Shown one piece after another: positions 15,301 to 27,300 of a stretch of DNA of 64,000 nt. The stretch is from Tomocerus qinae (Eukaryota > Arthropoda > Collembola > Entomobryomorpha > Tomoceridae): positions 101,680,001 to 101,744,000 of the forward strand of contig CM034546.1 of the NCBI GenBank assembly GCA_020055645.1, in the 5' to 3' direction. How positions within the stretch are numbered: position 1 is the first letter of the stretch; every line of letters begins with the position of its first letter. The position numbers and the translations under genes were made by a program. The notes beneath the pieces were generated by a model that did no database searches, was not told the origin of the DNA, and saw nothing but the letters and a program-made list of their open reading frames with translations.

Positions 15301-16754
15301 GCCTTGTAGAAAATTTGGTAGAGTCCTGAGTCCAGTCAGAGTAAGGTCAAGAGTCAATCCTAGAAAATTGCTGCATTTTAGCTTAAGTTATTTCTAGTAT
15401 GCATGGCAGGATGTGCATATTATGTGAGAGTCGGAGAAAGAGAATGTAGTATGTATGCATCGTATGATCGTATGTCTGTAGGAGTAATAGGTAAAATAAA
15501 ACGCTTTCATTTCAATCTCTTGCGTATTAGAGTGTATGCATGTGCACTCAAGCTCGTCAAAGAGTATCTCCTCTTACAATGAATTTCAGAGAGAAGAATA
15601 GTATGTAAAAAATGCATATGGTTAGACATGCTCAACAACACATCGCTCGCATAAAGTAAAATAAGTATAGGTAATGGAATAAAACAGAGATTTCCCCATT
15701 ATTACATGGGCAATGGCAACTGGGGAAGACGGAGTCAAACATTATAGAAGATACTTGCAAAGTGCAAAAGTCTATCTTTATGAACATGGCTCCTGTAGCT
15801 TTTCGGTTAATAACGCTACATCCTCTTCCTTAGCGGATAATATTATTCTATATATATCCCTATACACTCACAGTTTCTGAACATTAAATGTCTCCATTGT
15901 GAATTGTATTTCTGATACACAATGAACAAGATGAATTGCTCTCTTTCTACACGTCCTTTCCATCCTCCAACTACAATACAAAGTAGCATACGCTACTCAA
16001 ACCAACAGTTACTTTCTTTGTAGTTTACTTCTCATCTGCTCGTCCTTATACATATAATAATACTTGATACACATATATTCTGTACAAACTTGGTCGGGAA
16101 TTGCGTAACTTTTCTTTAAAAATGCCTGTGCTGCCTACTGCCTACTCTCCATACAGAATTTAAGATTAGTTTGTGTCTTCAAGTTTTTTCCTATGTCAAG
16201 TACAGTCCAGCTTACCACCATCAGCTCACTTTCTTCCTTTTTGTCTTCTAAAAGTTTGTCGTCAAAAGTTCTTACTACAAAAATCTGTAAAAAGTCACGT
16301 AGAAACGTGCTCGGCCTTGCAGTTCTGTAACGAAACGAAACAACTTTTGCCCTGCTTAATGATTACTCTCGTTTTTCTCTGGATTTGAATTACATCTTTT
16401 TAATTCCATTGCTCTAACCGCAAAAATTAAATCACAGGGATCCAAAAAGTCTACACAAAAATATAGGACATGTGTTTTTAACATTTTCTAGTCTACTGTC
16501 GGCACGTCGAATTAATTAAAAGTTAAAAGTTATTTAAGATATTAAATCCTCCCGATCTACAGCTAAACACCATACATGTATATGCATTTGTGAAGTCATA
16601 TGAAAGAAACCCCTTTGTATTCAGGGAATTAAAATTAAAAACCTAGGAGCATAAGTAACTTATGTAAGTACTTGCATTTCAGTATACCTAGATACATACT
16701 AATAATACACAATAATAAGAGAAAAATAAGATTATGCTTTACAAGTAGTAAATA
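3334..16754. other. long AT-rich stretch without recognisable genes
   Basis: About 13.4 kb with no frame that looks coding. It probably lies within a dlg1 intron, because the L27 exon at 32.5 kb is transcribed toward it. The longest frame, about 160 codons on - at 14044-14535, is hydrophobic but AT-driven and lacks support. The hexamers ACTTTC and GAAAGT look unusually frequent. I see no RNA gene or complete transposon here. Confidence 0.4.
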
Positions 16755-16759
16755 CTAAG
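16755..16759. repeat. 5-bp target site duplication, left copy (ctaag)
   Basis: ctaag directly precedes the left LTR and is repeated exactly at 21386-21390 after the right LTR, as expected for BEL/Pao integration. Confidence 0.9.
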
Positions 16760-17316
16760 TGTAGAAGACTCTCTCGTGTTTCTAGTATATCTTGTAGTGT
16801 TAGAATATTATCTAAGTTGTAGCGCCTGCGCGCATAAATACATTTAGTTTTAAGCTTTAATTCCAATCAATTGAATTTATTAGTTTGAGCAATATTCTAA
16901 TGATTAAGAGAGACGCTCAGTAACGCTCAACGCTCCAGTAGCAAAAGCACGCTCGACCAGCTCGAACCATTGCACATTGCAATTCTTGTTTTTTGTTAAT
17001 TGATTTACGGGTGACGATCTGTACATTGCAATCTCACTCACCTTTGTTTTAGCAGTAGTTTATTAGCAATAAATTAGTTAGTATTAACTACTGCGTTCAT
17101 CAGTGTTTTATTTGTAGAAAAACACATTTTGATCTAGTACACACACACATTCTATTATAGCAGACAAGTGACCAGCCAGCACTGGAATAGCCAAGTCCTG
17201 TATAATAGTGCCTAGTGAAATTTACAACTTCACTAGATTTTGAAAGCATAGAACCCCTACCCTGGTGACAGTTGACATCAAGGCATCATCTGCCCAACGT
17301 GTGGCACCTCCCAACA
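16760..17316 (+). repeat. 5' LTR of the BEL/Pao element
   Basis: 557 bp with TG...CA ends. It contains an AATAAA-type polyadenylation motif in the context GCAATAAATTAG. A 35-bp piece near its 3' end (17262-17296) is also found inside the element at the deletion joint. Confidence 0.93.
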
Positions 17317-17318
17317 TT

Positions 17319-17332
17319 TGGTCCTTCGGAGC
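17319..17332 (+). other. primer binding site, tRNA-Tyr type
   Basis: TGGTCCTTCGGAGC starts two bases after the 5' LTR. The first ten bases are the complement of CGAAGGACCA, the 3' end of eukaryotic tRNA-Tyr (acceptor stem CGAAGGA plus CCA). After ten bases the match needs a one-base gap. The second BEL/Pao element in the window has the same ten bases. Confidence 0.7.
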
Positions 17333-17492
17333 ATCGGATAATTTTGGAAAACCAAATTGAACTGTTCATCGTGGAGTTTTCAACGTTGTGTCAACCGCCA
17401 TCAGTCATCAGCAAGTCTTTGAGGTCCAGCAACCAACAGAAGACATCGTAAGTGAAAAATAAGAAAATTTTGTGAATTTATCATCTATCAAA

Positions 17493-19937
17493 ATGGATGT
17501 TGTCAAGAACGAACGTCGTGCATTGTCAGTCACTGTCATTCGGTTGCAGCAAGTCATCGCCGCGTATGACGTCACTGCACCACCCCCACTTCCTGAGATC
17601 ACAACTCAAGAAGCAGAGATACAACAAGTAAAAGTTGAATGTTCTGAGCTCCTCAAGAAAGCCAGTACAGTCGCTAAGTCGGACGCCGAATTTGTTACTG
17701 AATCAGCAGAATTCGTCGTCCTTCAGGAGTTAATAAATAAAGCTAATATCAAATTATCAATGTTGAAGAGCAGCTACCCCGCAGGAGCGGCAGCTGGAGG
17801 AATTCCCGCCGGAGGAGCCGACGTGAAATTGCCGAAGTTGGAAATACCCCATTTCAAGGGTGACACTCAAGACTGGTTATCATTTCAAGATTTGTTTACA
17901 TCTTCCATCCACAATAATGCAAGATTATCTGGATCGCAGAAGATGCAATACTTGAAAGGCCTACTTGGAGGAGAACCAGCTTCATTGTTGAAAGATATTC
18001 CAGTGACTGATGCAAATTATGATCAAGCATGGGATACTCTCAAGTTAAGGTATGAAATAAAACGTGATATAATTCGATCACATTTTGACAGGATCCTTGC
18101 ATTGCCAAACGTAGGGCAAGGAAATTCAGCTCAGCTGAAGAAGATTAGTGATGCGACTAATGAATGCAATCGGGCATTGGATGTTTTGAAACTCACCCCG
18201 GAGCAAAAGTGGGATTCAGTTGTCATTCATTTAATGTGCCGAAAATTAGATCAAGATACTAGAGTGGATTGGGAGAAGAAACTTGCTTTAAATGAAATCA
18301 CGGACATTCAGAAATTCACCGAATTCATTTTGTCACAAGCCAGAGCCACAGCAGCGGGAGGTGTGAAATGTAAATCGGAAAAAAGTGGAAAATGGTCAAA
18401 CAGTGACCAGAAACATGTCAATCACAGTGCAAATGAAAAAAGTGACAAGTCTTGTGCAGCATGTGGTGAAAGTCATTATTTATTTCAGTGTAATAAATTT
18501 CGTGCAATGACTGTTGATGATCGCATAGATGTTGTGAGGAAGGCTCACATCTGTTTTAATTGTATTAAAAGCAAGGATCACCAAGCTCAAGACTGCCCAT
18601 CTCACTGGACCTGTAAGTCATGTAAATTCAAGCATAATACTTTGTTACATAAAAAGTATGAAAAGAGCAAGGAAGAAAAATGTAAGGATGAAAACAAATC
18701 GGACGACGGAGCCACGCCCGCCTCCAATTTGAAAACGAATTTGTCATACGTTAGACATAATTCGCAAGTGCTACTCTCCACAGCCCTCATCTATGTAAAG
18801 GATTCCAGGAATCATTATCAAGTATGTAGAGCGTTGTTGGATGATGGTTCACAAGGAAGTTTCGTCACTTCAAGATGTGCTACGAGACTTGGATTAAAAC
18901 GGAAGAATAGAATAACTAACATTTACGGAGTTGGAGGTGTTAGTGCGGGTAAGACAACCCAATGTGCTGAAATTAATTTCACATCTTTATATGACAAGGA
19001 GAAGAGTTTCACTGTGGAAACTCACATTAAGGAGAAGATTACTGGAGACTTGCCGTCCTATCCAGTACACCCGAAGAGTTGGTCACACATTGTGAAGTTG
19101 GATCTTGCAGACCCCAAGTTTTACCAGCCAGGTAAAATCGATTTTCTACTTGGTCGAGATATTTACGATGAACTCGTGTTGTGTGACATGAAGAAAGGTC
19201 CAGCCGGTACGCCTACTGCAAGAGAGACAGTGTTGGGATGGATACTCGGCGGTCCATTGAAGACACATGTAAGTAGTAATCCATTATTTACTAATCACGT
19301 CAGCTGTGAGTTGGACACTACTTTACAAAAATTCTGGGAGTTGGAAGACATACCAACAACTAGAACGAAGACAAAGGAGGAACAAGAATGTGAGCAACAT
19401 TTTGAAGAAACTCATGAGCGAGAATCAGATGGAAGATTTCTTGTAAACCTGCCTTTTAAGAAAAATTGCAACCCTATTGGAGAAAGTCGCCGTCAGGCTG
19501 CCAAACGTTTGGCACATGGAGAGCGATCCAGGATTCGTGATCCAGAAAAAGCTAGTGAGTACAATCAAGTGCTCAAAGAATATCTAGAACTTCATCATAT
19601 GGAGAGTGTACCCCCTGCTGAACTGGAAAAGAAAGAAAATGTTTATTATATTCCACATCATGCAGTTTATAAGCCAACGAGTACTACAACAAAAGTACGT
19701 GTCGTCTTTGATGCTTCAGCTAAGGCATCAAATGGAATTTCATTAAATGACAACTTGCTAATTGGTCCACGACTGCAAGAAGATTTATTGAATATACTTA
19801 TTCGTTTCCGAACTCACATTGTAGCATTTACGGCGGATGTTGCCAAAATGTACAGGCAAGTTCGACTGAAACCAGAAGATTGTGATTATCAACGTATATT
19901 GTGGAGACAATCTCCAACAGAACCCATTCACTGGTGA
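17493..19937 (+). CDS. BEL/Pao Gag-protease polyprotein with truncated RT
   Basis: 814 codons from ATG at 17493 (MDVVKNERR) to TGA. Order of parts: an N-terminal helical region; a Gag-like DUF1759 region beginning near LPKLEIPHFKGD (about residues 110-290); zinc knuckles of CCHC type (CAACGESHYLFQC and CFNCIKSKDHQAQDC, about 325-390); a retroviral-type aspartic protease with LLDDGSQGS (about 445); and the beginning of reverse transcriptase (VRVVFDASAK ... FTADVAKMYRQV) near the end. The frame stops right after PIHW because the deletion joint brings in LTR-derived DNA containing TGA. The fingers/palm start of RT is present, but the catalytic YxDD region, RNase H and integrase core are gone. 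The frame is otherwise unbroken, consistent with recent origin. Confidence 0.9.
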   Translation: MDVVKNERRALSVTVIRLQQVIAAYDVTAPPPLPEITTQEAEIQQVKVECSELLKKASTVAKSDAEFVTESAEFVVLQELINKANIKLSMLKSSYPAGAAAGGIPAGGADVKLPKLEIPHFKGDTQDWLSFQDLFTSSIHNNARLSGSQKMQYLKGLLGGEPASLLKDIPVTDANYDQAWDTLKLRYEIKRDIIRSHFDRILALPNVGQGNSAQLKKISDATNECNRALDVLKLTPEQKWDSVVIHLMCRKLDQDTRVDWEKKLALNEITDIQKFTEFILSQARATAAGGVKCKSEKSGKWSNSDQKHVNHSANEKSDKSCAACGESHYLFQCNKFRAMTVDDRIDVVRKAHICFNCIKSKDHQAQDCPSHWTCKSCKFKHNTLLHKKYEKSKEEKCKDENKSDDGATPASNLKTNLSYVRHNSQVLLSTALIYVKDSRNHYQVCRALLDDGSQGSFVTSRCATRLGLKRKNRITNIYGVGGVSAGKTTQCAEINFTSLYDKEKSFTVETHIKEKITGDLPSYPVHPKSWSHIVKLDLADPKFYQPGKIDFLLGRDIYDELVLCDMKKGPAGTPTARETVLGWILGGPLKTHVSSNPLFTNHVSCELDTTLQKFWELEDIPTTRTKTKEEQECEQHFEETHERESDGRFLVNLPFKKNCNPIGESRRQAAKRLAHGERSRIRDPEKASEYNQVLKEYLELHHMESVPPAELEKKENVYYIPHHAVYKPTSTTTKVRVVFDASAKASNGISLNDNLLIGPRLQEDLLNILIRFRTHIVAFTADVAKMYRQVRLKPEDCDYQRILWRQSPTEPIHW

Positions 19938-19965
19938 TAGTTGACATCAAGGCATCATCTGCCCA
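19931..19965 (+). other. deletion joint filled with 35 bp of LTR sequence
   Basis: These 35 bases match 17262-17296 of the 5' LTR (and 21331-21365 of the 3' LTR) with one mismatch at 19938. They lie exactly between RT coding sequence and the integrase-region remnant, and they supply the stop codon of the truncated polyprotein. Confidence 0.85.
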
Positions 19966-20650
19966 CCTCATTTTGGAGGCCTATGGGAGGCTGGAGTGAA
20001 ATCCTTCAAATTTCACTTGAAAAGGATCATTGGCGAACGTCTGCCATCAATTGAAGAGATGACGACCGTGTTGGCACAGATCGAGGCTTGCCTAAATTCA
20101 AGACCCTTGACTGCTGTCTCCTCCGATCCCAACGATCTTTCTGCGTTAACTCCAGGACATTTCCTAGTAGGAGATTCTCTTATGGCGATTCCGGAACCAG
20201 ACATCACTGGAGAAAAGTGGAATCGACTTTCACGCTGGCAACAGACTCAGAAAATTGCTCAGCATTTTTGGAACAGATGGAGTGCTGAATATTTATCTAG
20301 ACTCCAACAACGCCCCAAGTGGCTAAAGGAACGGGAAAACATTAAGGTTGGTTCTTATCAAGGATGAAAGACTCCCTTCACTCAAATGGAAACTAGGCCG
20401 AGTGTTGGAGACTTTTCCCGGACAAGACCAGCTAGTGCGCGTAGTCTTAGTGAAAACTGCAGATGGGATTTACAAAAGACCAATCACTAAGCTATGCCCA
20501 CTACCCCTAGAACAAGACGACATTGAAACGGAGAGGAAATCCGTACGAGACGATATATCTCAAGACTTCGAAGTGGAGAGGAAATCCACACGAGATGATT
20601 TAGATGAAGACGACGAACCTGGGAGGAAACCAGGACGTGACAAGGAGTGA
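19966..20650 (+). pseudogene. BEL/Pao integrase C-terminal (DUF5641-like) remnant, frameshifted
   Basis: After the joint the sequence resumes in typical BEL/Pao integrase-end sequence: HFGGLWEAGVKS, then a segment with TPGHFLVGDSL and WNRLSRWQQTQKIAQHFWNRW. Near 20347 the frame shifts: the text runs to a stop at 20367, while the continuation (LIKDERLPSLKWKLGRVLETFPG) is in another frame up to 20650. The last 40 codons are acidic and carry two ERKSxRDD repeats. No start codon of its own is expected, since this was the end of the polyprotein. Confidence 0.8.
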
Positions 20651-20814
20651 CTGCCATATGTTAGGCATTACAGCCTCATCTTCACTGCCTTCGTCAATTT
20701 ATTATTTTATTGTTTTCATCATTTATTTAGTATATAGAATTTGTATTCTTAATTTTATGGTTAGGGTATTCTTTATTCCATGAATTTATTGTTTTTTGTT
20801 TTGAGAATTCTTCT

Positions 20815-20828
20815 CAACGGGAGGTGTA
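20815..20828 (+). other. polypurine tract region of the BEL/Pao element
   Basis: The short purine run CGGGAGG lies just before GTA and the 3' LTR start at 20829, the usual place for plus-strand priming. The tract is short. Confidence 0.5.
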
Positions 20829-21385
20829 TGTAGAAGACTCTCTCGTGTTTCTAGTATATCTTGTAGTGTTAGAATATTATCTAAGTTGTAGCGCCTGCGC
20901 GCATAAATACATTTAGTTTTAAGCTTTAATTCCAATCAATTGAATTTATTAGTTTGAGCAATATTCTAATGATTAAGAGAGACGCTCAGTAACGCTCAAC
21001 GCTCCAGTAGCAAAAGCACGCTCGACCAGCTCGAACCATTGCACATTGCAATTCTTGTTTTTTGTTAATTGATTTACGGGTGACGATCTGTACATTGCAA
21101 TCTCACTCACCTTTGTTTTAGCAGTAGTTTATTAGCAATAAATTAGTTAGTATTAACTACTGCGTTCATCAGTGTTTTATTTGTAGAAAAACACATTTTG
21201 ATCTAGTACACACACACATTCTATTATAGCAGACAAGTGACCAGCCAGCACTGGAATAGCCAAGTCCTGTATAATAGTGCCTAGTGAAATTTACAACTTC
21301 ACTAGATTTTGAAAGCATAGAACCCCTACCCTGGTGACAGTTGACATCAAGGCATCATCTGCCCAACGTGTGGCACCTCCCAACA
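20829..21385 (+). repeat. 3' LTR of the BEL/Pao element
   Basis: 557 bp, no difference from the 5' LTR seen by eye; followed by the second ctaag duplication (21386-21390). Confidence 0.93.
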
Positions 21386-21390
21386 CTAAG

Positions 21391-24300
21391 TTTCTCCTGC
21401 TCGACTCTTATCTCATTATCTCCCTCCACTAGAGCTGAGTATTATCTTTTTAGGGATGCACCAGAGAAACATGAGTATTATAATCCTATAACAGCCTATT
21501 ACTAAAACAAACGAAAGGAGCAAGCAAACAATACATTTAATACAATATACATACATACAAACAATTTCTCTTAGTATTTACCAACTCTTATCAGCAGTAT
21601 ATACATTTTTACACCACTACATTATTATGTATTAGTGTAAATAGAGTGTTAGTCAGGTTGTTGCCCCGGTCTGTTGTACTACATTATAAACAGCACGGCC
21701 TGCAGATACCATTGCCATCACATCGCATCAATGTAAAAACTACGTAGCATAATATTCATGCCTAAGTATTTCTGTTGAGTGAGCTATTCATACAATTAAC
21801 ATATATTTACAATACGTTAACCTCCCTTTTTGTCGTTACATGTTCCACATAAACATAAAATGGGGAGACGCAGACGGAGACGTTGTTGATATCCCTTATC
21901 AGTTATTCAAGCCCCAGTAATAGCTTACATCTCACGTTCGGCATTCATGCCGCATTCTGTCATAGTCATGTACTAAAACTGATGGTAATAATAAAATTCA
22001 AAATAATGAAGTAATAAATCAACCCATATCCACCTAAACCTAAACCATTCATCTTTTATCACCATCAAAATCATCACAAGGGTTATGAGCATTATAAATA
22101 GCCAAATGCATAGTAATTTAATTGCAGTCAATTACTAGAAAATCCAGGTATTCAAAAAAGATATCTCAACTTACTCAAAATGATTCCGTTTATTGATATT
22201 GATACGCTATTCCAGCATACGAATATCTAAGCAAGGCGATAACTGCGATGACCTAGATTTGCGGTATGAAATTTTCACTAGATATATTAGCAGATGCGAA
22301 ACGGGAATGAAATTTTGCTATATATACTTCTCATCTCAGTTGATTAATGTGTATTAGCCTGTAACAAAAAAATCTACTACCGATAGATAAACGATAAGTA
22401 TAGATTACAGAGATACAGACAGATAGACGGTACCCGGAGATTACAAAAACTTTGCGGTAGAAATAAATCACTAACTATTAATAGCAATAACAATGCTGAT
22501 ATGTATATAGCCTCCGGCCTCCACAATAGATAACGGGGGATCTACGAATTAGAGCAGTGAGTAGAGGTAGAATCCTGTCCATATTATTGCAACGCCGGGA
22601 GTCTCTTCCCTAATTCCTACCGATACTGACTGCAAGAGAAACAACTTTCTGCTTGACATACGCTGAGATATTTATCAAATCAGAATTTATTTGTTGATCA
22701 AGATTTTATCGCTATAAAAAGCTTACTATAATGCCAGACAAGCCATTTGGTCGGAATAAACATTCAAAACAGATTAAGACATACATATTATTACAAAAAT
22801 ACCCATACAACAAAATCCCTGCAAGTGTGTACTGCACATTCTAAGCCGAAATACTGATTCTTAGGATATTTTTATAGCTATTTACATGAGGAAGGAAAAT
22901 ATATAATAAAAATATAATATATAATATGCTATTTGTATTAGTACATCAACTTGAGAAAAAATCTTTTCATACTTGTGTTATTTTGTGTTGTCCTACTCTA
23001 ATGATTGGAATTTTGTAAGGGAATGACACTTTTTGAGCGACAAGATGACAAGACAGTCAAGACACACAGGTAGAACAATAGAGACATAATATACTTACTA
23101 CAAGTCAGAAGTCAGGCCTAAGGTCAATAATAATACATTTTACATGCGGACATTATCTTTTATGGCAGCGAAAATGATAATGAGGAGAACATGGATTTTC
23201 GAGCCTTAAGGCAAGGCTCGCTGCTGTCACCCAACTAACGGGCACAAGTACAGTACAGCATGATACACAACTCATCTGCATCCACGTACACATTTCTGTT
23301 AGTAGTCTTCTAGACTCCTTCCGTTAATTCATCATTCATTCTTCATTCCATCTAACATCTTAACTTTATTTCGCCGGAGGCTTCTTCCTTCCTCTAGTCC
23401 TTTTTATCTCATTTTGTTCCATTCTTAATTTCCTTCTTTGACTTGAGCTACACTATTATATCTTCCTATCGCATGTCAGCTATGACTTTGCACTAGCAAG
23501 AGCAAGAGCAACTCAGCAGAGAGACATGAGCATATTTATTATACGATAGGATGGCTTCTAAAAGCCATTTAACAATATATAAAAGGTTAAAACCTACGAA
23601 AAAGTTATTCTCCAACATGCTGACATGTAAAAGACATAGTGTACGTATCATTGTGACTACTCGGCTCGGTCATTACATGCAGTCCATGTACAGTTTATTC
23701 GAGAGAGAAATAACAAAATTATACGCGCATGCATGAATTTAAGACAACTTTTGAGTTATTTTCTTCCTTTTAAAGTTAATTTACATAGGTTTAGTTCAAT
23801 GTTGGCCTATATTATACCTATGCCTTACAAATCTTCTTCAATCGTCATACTCTTGTTTAAATTCGGATATCAGATTTCAATGTACACAAATATAACTAAA
23901 AAAGAGGACACAGATTTATATACAATTTAGGCTAATCAGAGACTACAGATGAGACATCATTAACATTACATAGCTAATTAGTGTTGACGTTGTGGTAGCC
24001 CAATTTGAAAATCGTAGTTAGGACCTAGCTTTAATTGCCCATTAAGTACTTACTTTAAATGGAAATTATGTAATAAGTTGGTGATTATTGATTATATGGA
24101 GCAAGGACAACTTCATTTTGGGTTATTTCCTAGCTTTCCTTAATGTGGTATGGCGCAATCGTACACGTACAAGTACTCACAAACAATACGCGTGAGAATC
24201 TGAAAGTATTTTCTTCTATCGAAAAGGTCATAAATTGTTTCTGTTAGCTGTACTGTGAAGAAAATGCTGGGAGCAGGAGCCAAAGGAGGCAAGTCAACCG

Positions 24301-27300
24301 GTGTACGCCTTGTCTTGTGGTGAAATGAAAAATAGCGTACGGAATAGCACGCAGAGCAGCGACAACAGTCTGCCTGGCCAAATGCAAAGCGGCGGCACAT
24401 CCTACAGATACTTACATACATGAATGTACTAAATAGAGAAGACTGACTATCACCAGTATACGCAATGCATTCAGTTTACCCAGAGCGAAGTCCAGTTCTC
24501 ATTTCCAAAAATGAAGAAAAAGAGTTCTTGCTGAAAGAGACAAGAGCAAGAGAAGAAACTAGAAAAGGCCAAATCTGACTTGACTAGAGTCGTAAATAGA
24601 AATAAATGTATGGTTCTGTTGGCGTTGGCACTATCCTCTGGCTGATACTACTAATGTACCTGCATTTGTATGTAGTACTAACACATATATTATTATAGGA
24701 ATCTGTACTAACCATAGCTTAATATGGTTCCTAAATATTCCCGTATTCTACAGTAGACTGGGTACACGCTGTAATGCAATATCTTTTTATATGACAAGCA
24801 AAAGGATTCCCACTCCAGAGCAAGTACCAAACGTGAGAGAGAGAGAGAATATCAACCAAGCTACTGCATGCATAACAAAGTATATATTATTACGCTTTCA
24901 GCCAATGGAGCTTTCTCCATATTTTTCCTATTCGGACAATCCGATTTTACTAGTCCACATTTTGAGAAAATAGGTGCTTTACCCCAAGTTATTCAGTAAG
25001 GCACAGGTTGTTATTTGTTATGTATGTAGAGTAGACATACACGACATAGTACGTACAAGTGACAAAGAGATTTGGAAATGTACAAAGGATTACATACAAG
25101 TGCAAGCAAGCTGTCCTCAAGCTCAAGTAAATGGAATTGGACCGAAAAGGATGCCAATTGCCAACCCGGAAAAAGTGAACCAGTGTTATGCACACAAAGC
25201 GTGAGAAAGACAATATGGAGAAAGCAGGAACTCAAGAGAAAAGAACTGAAATGAGAAATTGATGGGGACTTTTATCTGTCAGTTTGTTTCCCTTCTGCGG
25301 GCGATCGTCATTTTGGCTTTATTTTACTCTGTCACTCACCGAATGTACTTTATTGACTGTGACTATACTATAAATATATGCATACCTACCTCCCCAGTTT
25401 TATAGCTAAGTATCTTACGAAAACTTTTTCTCCTCAAAAATACGTCACGGAAAGATTCACCATATAAGTACATGCCATGCTTTACTACTAGCGGAAACTG
25501 ACGTCCACCGTCCCTACCTTTCTCCTGTAACAGTTCTGTCATTTTAAACGGAACCATTTTTCCTTTTCCTTTATCCTTTCTCCCAACCAAATAACACACG
25601 CACAGACACATGCAATTCCCATAAATGGAGATTAAGTCAGTAATAAATATGTAGTACATTCAAAAACAGTAAAACCGCAAAGTCAAATTGAAAATGTACA
25701 TGGATGCTACCAAAAGTGAAAATGTCCTAACCTTACATTAAAAGTTGGTATGATATGGTAAATCGGCTTGTGATTTAAATGTCAATTCGAGAATCTTTTA
25801 CATTTTTCCTCAATGGTTAACTGTATTATTTCTGTTAAAGCAACTAATAACTAATGTGTGTCTATGAACTCACTACAGTAATGTTTATCAATAAAAATGG
25901 ATGAATACTGAAGGTTTTAACTGTGCTTTCACTTTGTTTTAATGGCTAAACTAATGTTTGTGAATTTTTAAGTTAATATACTATCAGTATATGCACATTA
26001 ATATTATGTAAGAACTAGTATAGTGAGTAAAGTTTCGTACAGAACTATTAGGTGGCAATAAAATTTTCTACGCTGCTGTGCGATAATACAATAATACTAT
26101 TTGAGGACATGAGGGCACATTTTAAAAAATGCCAACGCAATGCCAAAAGAAGAAAAAGAGTCCAAGTTACTTCGCTTAAAACTGAAATTCCGCCAGTTAA
26201 AGCGAAACTTTGTGAAACTCTACTGTGCTTTTGGTTCTGCATGAAGTACAGATGGCGATAAATGAATGTCTTTCCAGGAGTGAAAGTAGTGAAACTGAAA
26301 TTAAGACTCAGTCATTTGTTCCCAATAAGTGGTCCACGGTCTGAACCCTCCAAAGCAAATTATTTAACATTTTTTTTAAATAGGAAATCAGAAAAAACAA
26401 GCACACTTTTACCAATGTGAACGACAGAAGGCATAATTTAGATGTACAAGCCTATGTGAAGCCTAATGGTTAACTTTAAAGGCATGCGTGTATATTATAT
26501 TATGGTATTTCCAGTTTCCCCTACAATGCTAATTATATATGCTATGGTATATAAAAAGCTTATTAAATCTGTTATTTATTTGCAGATTCCCAAAACGTTA
26601 TCACATTACGTATTTATTTTCCATTTTCATTGTTGAATCAAAATTGATGCCAACAAACATTCAATTTTACATTCTAGCATAGCATGACTATAGATAAAGA
26701 TAGCATCTAAAAAACTGTTAAGTGCTCAACGAGTCAATGGGTTCACATACGCATAGTAGAAACTCAATTCTGACGTTATGACACCTTGAGTGAAAGTGCA
26801 ACACTGATAAACTGTAGATTGCTAATAGTAAACAGCTACGATAGATGAATTCACACTTCACAGTACTCAATTCCTATATCTACAGGTCTACCATTCTAAA
26901 ACTAAATGTATAGAAAAGTACCTAATTCCGGGTGAAATGGTTATTGGCAATGCCATTTGGATTGAGTACACTCAATAAAGTGTAGAGTAAGTAGTAGTGC
27001 ACATACTTTTACTCTACACTCTACATCAATCGAAGTTTTACAGTATACAAGGAAAATAGGGGTACTTTTTGCTACTAACTAACTCCTCCTACGAGTCGGA
27101 ATATAAATATTGGCCCCGAAGGCGCTAGTTGTAATTATAAAGTGAGTGAGTTTCCCTATAAGCCTACTGAACCGTTAAATAATTTACATCATCACACCTG
27201 GCACCGGCTCACCTTTAGTATACATCTCTTTCTCCATTGACTAATTGTGAGCAAACGGTATCTCTTTTAAGTTCAGAAAATTTTTAGTGCAATTTGTTGA

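Larger units (their letters stand above)
16760..21385 (+). mobile_element. BEL/Pao LTR retrotransposon, internally deleted, recent insertion
   Basis: The element is 4626 bp, with 557-bp LTRs that begin TGTAGAAG and end CCCAACA, flanked by an exact 5-bp duplication. By eye the two LTRs show no difference, so the insertion is young. Its interior holds the Gag and aspartic-protease part of a BEL/Pao polyprotein and the first stretch of reverse transcriptase. After a large deletion it continues with the C-terminal part of the integrase region. With RNase H and most of RT and integrase absent it cannot move by itself. Intact LTRs, primer site, polypurine tract and duplication suggest that the already deleted copy was mobilised by enzymes supplied in trans, or that the deletion arose during the last reverse transcription. 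It probably lies in a dlg1 intron, on the opposite strand to dlg1. Confidence 0.92.

Noticed and set aside
20013..20288. Other frames over the integrase remnant on both strands
   Set aside because: Shadows of the BEL/Pao integrase region, which has clear family motifs in its own frame.
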